A stretch of 64,000 nucleotides of DNA from assembly GCA_047619225.1 (NCBI GenBank), contig JBLHJX010000001.1, positions 1 to 64,000 on the forward strand. The letters are read 5' to 3'. This stretch comes from JABIFK01 sp047619225 (GTDB lineage: Bacteria; Latescibacterota; UBA2968). Under the pieces are notes generated by a model. It made no database searches. It had not been told where the DNA came from and worked only from the letters and a program-made list of their open reading frames with translations. Both the position numbers and the translations under genes were made by a program. Positions 59,093 through 64,000 of this stretch are shown piece by piece (the stretch's first letter is position 1; every line of letters begins with the position of its first letter).

Positions 59093-60421
59093 TCAAGCCG
59101 GAACTGCCTCCAATTCCAATGCATACTGGCGTAGCTTACGTCGCAATGTTGGCCTCGAAATACCCAGCAGATCGCAAGCCCGTCCCCTGTTTCCTGCAGT
59201 AATGTCCAAAACTTGGGCAATGTGCGTCTCTTCCAACTCGGACAATGTTGGGATATGCACCAAATCTCCTTGCACATTTCCTTCACCAACCCCCTGCAGA
59301 TGCTCGACATCGACCACCTCTTGCCTACAAAGAAGCACACCACGGTGCAAAACATGATACAATTCTCTCAAGTTGCCTGGCCAATCATAGGCCAGCATCT
59401 GTTCAACGGCCCCGCGCGACACCCCTTTGACCGACCTACGCAATTGCCCATTCAGCTTCCCCACCATTTTACTGATAATTTCGGGTAGATCTTCACGGCG
59501 CTCTCGCAGGGGTGGCAAGCCAATCGTTACAGCACCCAAACGATAGTGCAGGTCCAACCTAAAGTGACCTGTACCGATCTGGGATTCGATGTCACAATTT
59601 GTAGCAGCAATCACCCGCACATCACTATGGACAAGTTGTTGTCCACCCACACGTGTAAATTCATTGCGCTCCAGCACACGCAACAGCTTGGCTTGAAATG
59701 CAGCAGATGCATCACCAACTTCATCCAAGAAGAGCGTGCCCTTGTTTGCCTGCTCAAAACAGCCTTGACGTTGGGATACTGCGCCTGTAAATGAACCGCG
59801 TTCATGGCCAAACAGTTCACTTTCGGCCACACCTTCTGATACGGCAGCGCAATTCAAGGCCACAAATGGTCCAAATCGCCCTGACAACCTGTGTATTTCT
59901 CGAGCGAGAAGTTCTTTGCCAGTCCCACTTTCTCCTCGAATCAAAACAGTGGTATCGGTTTTGGCCATCAGACTGGCCATCCTCAATGCCATAATCATAT
60001 CCTGGGAAGCACCAATGATCATCTCGTCGCTTGGTTTCCCTTTGTCGAGAATCTCTGGTTGCCAGGCTTGGATCTCTGTGCGAGTTTTTTTCAATTTATC
60101 ATGGATATGCCTAATGTTTACTGGCATGACCCAAAAGTCTTCTGCCCCCAAGTCCAGAGCCTGCTGAAACCGCTCCGCTTCAAAACAGTCACTGATCACC
60201 AGCACCCGCGCCCCAGAGTCGACTATGTGCATTAAGTTCTGGAAATCCCTTTTAAGCAAAGAATCTCCTACCAGAATCAATTTGGGCTTCCCCACCTTGA
60301 GATAAGATATCCCTTCATCAAATGTTGTTGCTTGAACCCACTTTTTGGGCAAAGCTTCCACCGAATCACCAAACCAAGCCTTCGTAATTATTGCTTCACC
60401 GATGAGCAGAACGTCACACAT
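59093..60421 (-). CDS. Orphan sigma-54-dependent activator with degenerate receiver
   Basis: A 442-residue NtrC-type protein. The N-terminal receiver-like domain lacks key residues: the acidic pair reads G8-E9, and the phospho-acceptor aspartate position in LILVGDS is G52 (D53 is shifted by one). The AAA+ domain is intact, with Walker A GESGTGKE at 163-170, a GSFTGA loop (Ser for the usual Ala) at 209-214 and LFLDEVGD. The C-terminus is a Fis-like HTH (RACDLLGISRPTLRRKL). ATG 60421 has AGGAGG seven bases upstream. No histidine kinase gene is adjacent. A sigma-54-type promoter lies just upstream. Confidence 0.88.
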   Translation of the reverse strand: MCDVLLIGEAIITKAWFGDSVEALPKKWVQATTFDEGISYLKVGKPKLILVGDSLLKRDFQNLMHIVDSGARVLVISDCFEAERFQQALDLGAEDFWVMPVNIRHIHDKLKKTRTEIQAWQPEILDKGKPSDEMIIGASQDMIMALRMASLMAKTDTTVLIRGESGTGKELLAREIHRLSGRFGPFVALNCAAVSEGVAESELFGHERGSFTGAVSQRQGCFEQANKGTLFLDEVGDASAAFQAKLLRVLERNEFTRVGGQQLVHSDVRVIAATNCDIESQIGTGHFRLDLHYRLGAVTIGLPPLRERREDLPEIISKMVGKLNGQLRRSVKGVSRGAVEQMLAYDWPGNLRELYHVLHRGVLLCRQEVVDVEHLQGVGEGNVQGDLVHIPTLSELEETHIAQVLDITAGNRGRACDLLGISRPTLRRKLRQYALELEAVPA

Positions 60422-60474
60422 AGCAAACCTCCTGTATTTTGGGTAAAACTTCAGATTAGGTACCCAAACCCAAG

Positions 60475-60489
60475 GCAAGAGGCATGCCA
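60475..60489 (-). promoter_or_regulatory. Putative sigma-54 promoter of the orphan activator
   Basis: On the minus strand the site is TGGCAT-GCCTC-TTGC, with the -24 GG and -12 GC pairs at the exact spacing and only one mismatch to TGGCAC-N5-TTGC. It lies 54 bases before the ATG at 60421, which suggests autoregulation or control by the other NtrC-type regulator. Confidence 0.6.
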
Positions 60490-60593
60490 AGCAAATAAGT
60501 CGTTGTTTTTTAAATACAACAGAAAATATATCCAGGAAAGATGTCTTCTAAAGAACGCCAAATACTCAGGTAATGTCTTATAGGACAAGACAA

Positions 60594-60632
60594 AAAAAAC
60601 GGTGCCTTACACAAGGTAAGGCACCGTTTTTT
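60594..60632 (-). terminator. Intrinsic terminator of the FN3 lipoprotein gene
   Basis: A 17-bp perfect stem (AAAAAACGGTGCCTTAC and its complement, five-base loop) with a T run on the minus-strand side. It begins 16 bases after the FN3 gene ends. Confidence 0.88.
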
Positions 60633-60647
60633 GAATGGTGTTGCAGA

Positions 60648-63224
60648 TTATGGAATTGGGATCACAGCATTTAATGAAGGATCGCTGATCTGCCCTGATA
60701 GATTGGTAGACACGCGGTAAACATAGGTAACACCACTTTGAATAGACGTATCAACATAGCTTGTACCTGTCTGACTCAATGCCAAGGTCGTAAACGACGA
60801 CGGACTGGAAGAACCATCAGACAAAGTTGCACGTTGGATGAGGAAACTATCAAAGCTCGCAGGTGTTGTCCAAGTCAACGTCACATCTGGTGGCGTTGCA
60901 CTGGCATTATAATTAGCACTCAAGTTTGTGGGAGCTGCCACACTTGCCCCTTGTGTTGCAGTTGTCAGCGTCACACTGCTTGACCGAGAACTTTCATTAC
61001 CATTGGCATCAAACGCAGAGATCTGGTAGATGTAGGTGGTATTAAACTCTAATGAACCGTCTTCATACGTCCGACGAGTTGAATCGATCGCAGCCAATGC
61101 AGTAAGGCCCGCATTGGCACTTCCAACCGCTCGATAGATCACAAAACTCGACAAACCCGTCAAATTACTTCCATTACTGTCTTTGCGAGGCGCACTCCAA
61201 CTCAACTGAATGGTTGTGGAACCATTCAGTACCGCAGCAAACGGGCTGGGTGTAGCTGGCGCACTGTCATCAACTAACGTGGTAGCTGAGGCAAAGAGTG
61301 ACGGGTCACTTGAAACACCACCCGTGCCAATAGCCTGAACGCGGTAAACAAAGGTTTGACCCTCTGCAAGAGGTGAATCGACAAGGCTTGTTTTAACCGA
61401 CGAAAAGGTTGCTAAAGCCGTCGTTTCCGAAGGATCCGTATATTTCAGTACGCGATACCCCGTCAATTCAGACTCTGTATTGGCAGACCAAGTCACCGTA
61501 ATTTGACCAATGCTGCCTGTTGCCGTCACATTGCGTGGTGCGGCCAACACAGGAGGTGCTTCGTTTGCTTGCGCTGAAGCAAAGTTTGAAGCGTCACTTT
61601 GCAAATTGTTAACACCAACAGCACGCACCCGATAAACAAATGTCTGTCCGGCAGTTACAGGGGTATCCACATACGTGGTGAGGATCGACGGAATAGTCGC
61701 ATTGGGACTTGCATCCGTAGGATTATTAAACCGCAGCACCTCATACCCAGTCAACTCTGGCTCCGTATTGGCATTCCATCTGAGAGTGATTTTCTGCACA
61801 CCACTGGTCGCTACCAAATTTGAGGGTGTGGCCAAACCTTTTGTTGTCACAGATACCGATGCAGACCGAGTCCCTACGTTGCTGGCACCATCAACTGAAC
61901 TGACGGTGTAAAAATAGCGTGTCAACAATTCGACAGACGTGTCTTGATAGGCAGCTTGTGCCGAAGAAATAGTCGTCAAAAGTACAAAGGAATTTCCGGT
62001 ATCGCGTGATCTGAAAATTCGATAGGAAACCAAACCTGTAAGATCACCGCCATTGCTATCTTGGGTAGGTGGTGTCCAAGTCAGTGAAACAGACTTGAAA
62101 TTATTGTCGTCCAAACTGACAATTAAGTCTGTTGGTGCCGCAGGAGGTGTCTCATCCTCCAAAGACTGACCATCTTTAAAGGAAGAAACAATACTGCGGA
62201 TCAAGCCAAGTTCTGGGTCTTGAATAACTGTTTGGATCTTATAATAATAGACCGTTTGTGGTACCACACCTTGATCGATATATTCAGTTTGTCCAGTTGT
62301 AAATAAGGTATCTGCAGTAATTGTATTAAATGTTCCAGTAGTCGTTGTGGACCGAAACACCAAATAACCCAGCAAATTGGGGTCGTTAACAGCAGTCCAA
62401 CTGACCACTATTTGACCAATAGCCCCTACCGCCCGAAGATTTGCGGGAGCGGCCAAAATCGCAGTACTTGACCCAGAGAATCCAGCCACAGACGACCGAC
62501 TGCTCTCATTACCACTGGCATCAATAGCGCTTACCCGATAGAAATATTGAGCTTCAGGGTCAAGCTGTTCACGATCGGTGTACTGCGTTCCGTTTGCAGT
62601 GGAAACAGTAGCGACCAGAACAAATGCATCCGTCGAATTTTTAGATCGAAATACTTTATATTCCTGAACGCCTGTCAACAACTGGCTTCCCACATCTGTT
62701 AATGGTCCTGTCCAAGCCAAAGTAACCTGAGAGGTGACTTCATCAAGCACAACGGACAAATCGCCCGGTGCTGCAGGAGGCCGGTTATCAACTTGGACCT
62801 CGGCACTCACAAATGCCGATAGCGCACTCGATCTGTCGGCAAGGTCGATCGTGTTCACTTTATAAAAAAAGACACTAGAATTACCAGAAATTAAGGTGGA
62901 GTCGATATAGGTCGTGCGACTGGTCGTGAATGCTGTGTCTGCGGCTTCTCCCGTCAAGCGTTCAAAGTTTCCCGTAGCAGAAGTAGACCGCCAAACACCA
63001 TATCCCGCCAAATTGGTGCTACTAATTGCATTCCAAGTTAACCGAATTTGCCCAATGTCTCCCACGGCTGTGATGTTGCTGGGCGGGCTCAATGCTTCAC
63101 TACCTTGAAAACTGGGATCAATGGGATTTGCTCGCTCCCGGCCACATCCCCCAAACCCAACGACCAAAGTAACAACTCCCACCAAGCCGACTTGAACCAA
63201 TCGGCTCCAAAAACCATAAGTCAT
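60648..63224 (-). CDS. Lipoprotein with eight fibronectin type III repeats
   Basis: An 858-residue surface or periplasmic lipoprotein. The signal peptide ends in GFGGC (lipidated Cys about residue 27), followed by NPIDPSF and eight fibronectin-III domains of about 95-105 residues. They fall in two types: a short one with GQI-x-V/L-x-W and L-x-GY-x-V-x-R (repeats 1, 3, 5, 6), and a longer one with PPAAP-type starts and SNG-x-LTG (2, 4, 7); repeat 8 is divergent. Repeats 5 and 6 are the closest pair. No enzyme domain is present, so adhesion or scaffolding is likely. ATG 63224 has GAGGAG upstream. Confidence 0.85.
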   Translation of the reverse strand: MTYGFWSRLVQVGLVGVVTLVVGFGGCGRERANPIDPSFQGSEALSPPSNITAVGDIGQIRLTWNAISSTNLAGYGVWRSTSATGNFERLTGEAADTAFTTSRTTYIDSTLISGNSSVFFYKVNTIDLADRSSALSAFVSAEVQVDNRPPAAPGDLSVVLDEVTSQVTLAWTGPLTDVGSQLLTGVQEYKVFRSKNSTDAFVLVATVSTANGTQYTDREQLDPEAQYFYRVSAIDASGNESSRSSVAGFSGSSTAILAAPANLRAVGAIGQIVVSWTAVNDPNLLGYLVFRSTTTTGTFNTITADTLFTTGQTEYIDQGVVPQTVYYYKIQTVIQDPELGLIRSIVSSFKDGQSLEDETPPAAPTDLIVSLDDNNFKSVSLTWTPPTQDSNGGDLTGLVSYRIFRSRDTGNSFVLLTTISSAQAAYQDTSVELLTRYFYTVSSVDGASNVGTRSASVSVTTKGLATPSNLVATSGVQKITLRWNANTEPELTGYEVLRFNNPTDASPNATIPSILTTYVDTPVTAGQTFVYRVRAVGVNNLQSDASNFASAQANEAPPVLAAPRNVTATGSIGQITVTWSANTESELTGYRVLKYTDPSETTALATFSSVKTSLVDSPLAEGQTFVYRVQAIGTGGVSSDPSLFASATTLVDDSAPATPSPFAAVLNGSTTIQLSWSAPRKDSNGSNLTGLSSFVIYRAVGSANAGLTALAAIDSTRRTYEDGSLEFNTTYIYQISAFDANGNESSRSSSVTLTTATQGASVAAPTNLSANYNASATPPDVTLTWTTPASFDSFLIQRATLSDGSSSPSSFTTLALSQTGTSYVDTSIQSGVTYVYRVSTNLSGQISDPSLNAVIPIP

Positions 63225-63278
63225 AATGTTCTCCTCGCCCCCACGGGGCAACAAAACTTTCTGTTGTTATTTTGCCCG

Positions 63279-63707
63279 TTAAAACATTCTTTTTAAGGCC
63301 AATCCCACCTTTTTTTGGTGGACGTCACTGGACAAATCAATTTTGATACGTCGATCAATTTTGGGAATATTATTGTCGATGCCGCTGTGAATGAGCAGAC
63401 GCAAACCACTCACCAACAAAATAGCCGACAGCCCCACACTCATTTGACTCTTGGTATCCCGATCACTTGCACGATCAAACAAATTATTGGCATCTTGCGC
63501 ATTGCGAGCAAGTTTATATGCCTCATAAATATCATCCGCATCGCGTTTAAAGTCGACCGCTTTTTTTGCCATCAACACACTGCTACTTAAAAATAAAACA
63601 CCAAATGTACGGCGGGCCGTAAAAACTGAGCCCGCTTCAGCACCAGACGCTAGACAAGTTAACATCAGCGCAAATACAAGCACACAACTGCAAATCTTCT
63701 TCAGCAT
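63279..63707 (-). CDS. Small exported protein, unknown
   Basis: A 142-residue protein with a signal peptide (KKICSCVLVFALMLTCLA, cleavage near AEAGS). The mature part has a hydrophobic helix (VLFLSSSVLMAKKA), a charged helical stretch with DADDIYEAYKLAR and RASDRDTKSQ, a second hydrophobic helix (AILLVSGLRLLIH) and a basic end. This layout resembles small proteins associated with outer-membrane TPR or barrel systems but no named family is certain. ATG 63707 has AAGGAG eight bases upstream. It lies just upstream of the FN3 lipoprotein on the same strand (gap 54 bases). Confidence 0.65.
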   Translation of the reverse strand: MLKKICSCVLVFALMLTCLASGAEAGSVFTARRTFGVLFLSSSVLMAKKAVDFKRDADDIYEAYKLARNAQDANNLFDRASDRDTKSQMSVGLSAILLVSGLRLLIHSGIDNNIPKIDRRIKIDLSSDVHQKKVGLALKRMF

Positions 63708-63910
63708 AGACAAGCTCCTTTGACATGTTAATTCGAGAGATTAGACGAATACACATGCACAAAAGTTTCGCCAGAAATTAGAAAAAAGAACGAATACATG
63801 GAGAGTAGAAATCAAATTAGGTATGTTCCAAACCTGCGGAAGGGAAATATCTCGTAGGCAAACAACGGGGTATCTTGAGTATAATAAAAGCTCTCAAAAA
63901 AAGCAACCCA

Positions 63911-64000
63911 CTAATCAAACTTTCGGTCTTGGTCAGACTTCTCCCAAGACCGAGACACCCGAATTAATCGCGTGCCCAATAGCCGGTCGTGAAGTGCGCG
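63911..64000 (-). CDS. C-terminus of a probable RDD-family membrane protein (partial)
   Basis: An open frame enters from the right edge on the minus strand and stops with TAG at 63911-63913. The 29 visible residues read RALHDRLLGTRLIRV followed by a charged tail. The pattern ALHD-R-x-x-GT-x-x-x-R is the usual end of RDD-family membrane proteins. The body of the gene is outside the window, so the call rests on this short motif only. Confidence 0.5.
   Translation of the reverse strand, partial: RALHDRLLGTRLIRVSRSWEKSDQDRKFD

Noticed and set aside
63923..63953. 10-bp inverted repeat near the right edge
   Set aside because: It lies inside the 3' end of the partial RDD-like gene and has no adjoining T run, so a terminator or RNA gene is not supported.
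1..64000. tRNA, rRNA, CRISPR arrays and insertion sequences
   Set aside because: No cloverleaf-like segment, regular direct-repeat array, transposase gene or paired terminal repeat was seen on either strand.

Overview
The window is a gene-dense stretch (about 63 protein-coding genes, moderate GC near 47% by eye) from a diderm bacterium: it encodes lipoproteins, outer-membrane beta-barrels, a TonB-type transducer and hopanoid-precursor (squalene) genes. The mix of many Gfo/Idh/MocA oxidoreductases, TIM-barrel sugar isomerases, SMP-30, DUF6785-type membrane proteins, dockerin-like DxNGxGxVDFxDF repeats, and bactofilin/FapA proteins resembles uncultivated Latescibacterota/Poribacteria-like lineages. 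That placement is an inference from gene content, since no rRNA or tRNA is visible.

Layout. 1-1.8 kb: the end of an epimerase gene and a serine-acetyltransferase-like gene. 1.8-11.7 kb: an 8-oxoguanine glycosylase, a DUF1992 protein, an ABC exporter with its DUF1854 partner, and an RND-queC-phosphodiesterase operon; the last two operons share an upstream operator-like motif. 11.7-14 kb: a bactofilin gene followed by two tandem copies of a two-gene module for small membrane-anchored coiled-coil proteins; the second copy has its own sigma-54-type promoter. 14.2-19.2 kb: a LecA-like lectin with an ABC permease and binding protein, convergent with the ABC ATPase and a large DUF6785-type membrane protein. 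19.5-26.1 kb: a sigma-54-promoted secreted protein, an aldo/keto reductase, and an operon of histidine kinase, NtrC-type regulator, periplasmic coiled-coil protein and beta-barrel. 26.3-34.1 kb: a small barrel, a DUF971 protein, a TonB-like protein, an operon (dockerin-like protein, CheY-like receiver, FapA, TPR proteins) and an S9 peptidase.

34.2-51.3 kb is mainly carbohydrate and small-molecule catabolism: a 2-hydroxyacid dehydrogenase, a class II aldolase, four Gfo/Idh/MocA proteins, two sugar isomerases, a medium-chain dehydrogenase, SMP-30 and a threonine aldolase. Interleaved are a K+ channel, a THUMP methyltransferase and a UshA-like protein that has lost most of its metal ligands. 51.4-55.6 kb: crcB, cobO and the squalene operon hpnCDE. 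55.6-64 kb: a secreted protein, a FliG-like/TM/FecR fusion, threonine synthase, an orphan sigma-54 activator with a degenerate receiver and its own sigma-54-type promoter, an eight-repeat fibronectin-III lipoprotein, and the C-terminus of a probable RDD-family membrane protein at the right edge.

The most coherent new signal is a putative sigma-54 regulon for the cell envelope: three -24/-12 promoters, two sigma-54 activators, and small envelope proteins around a bactofilin. The FliG-like domain joined through a membrane helix to a FecR domain, with no flagellar genes in the window, is the most unusual single protein.
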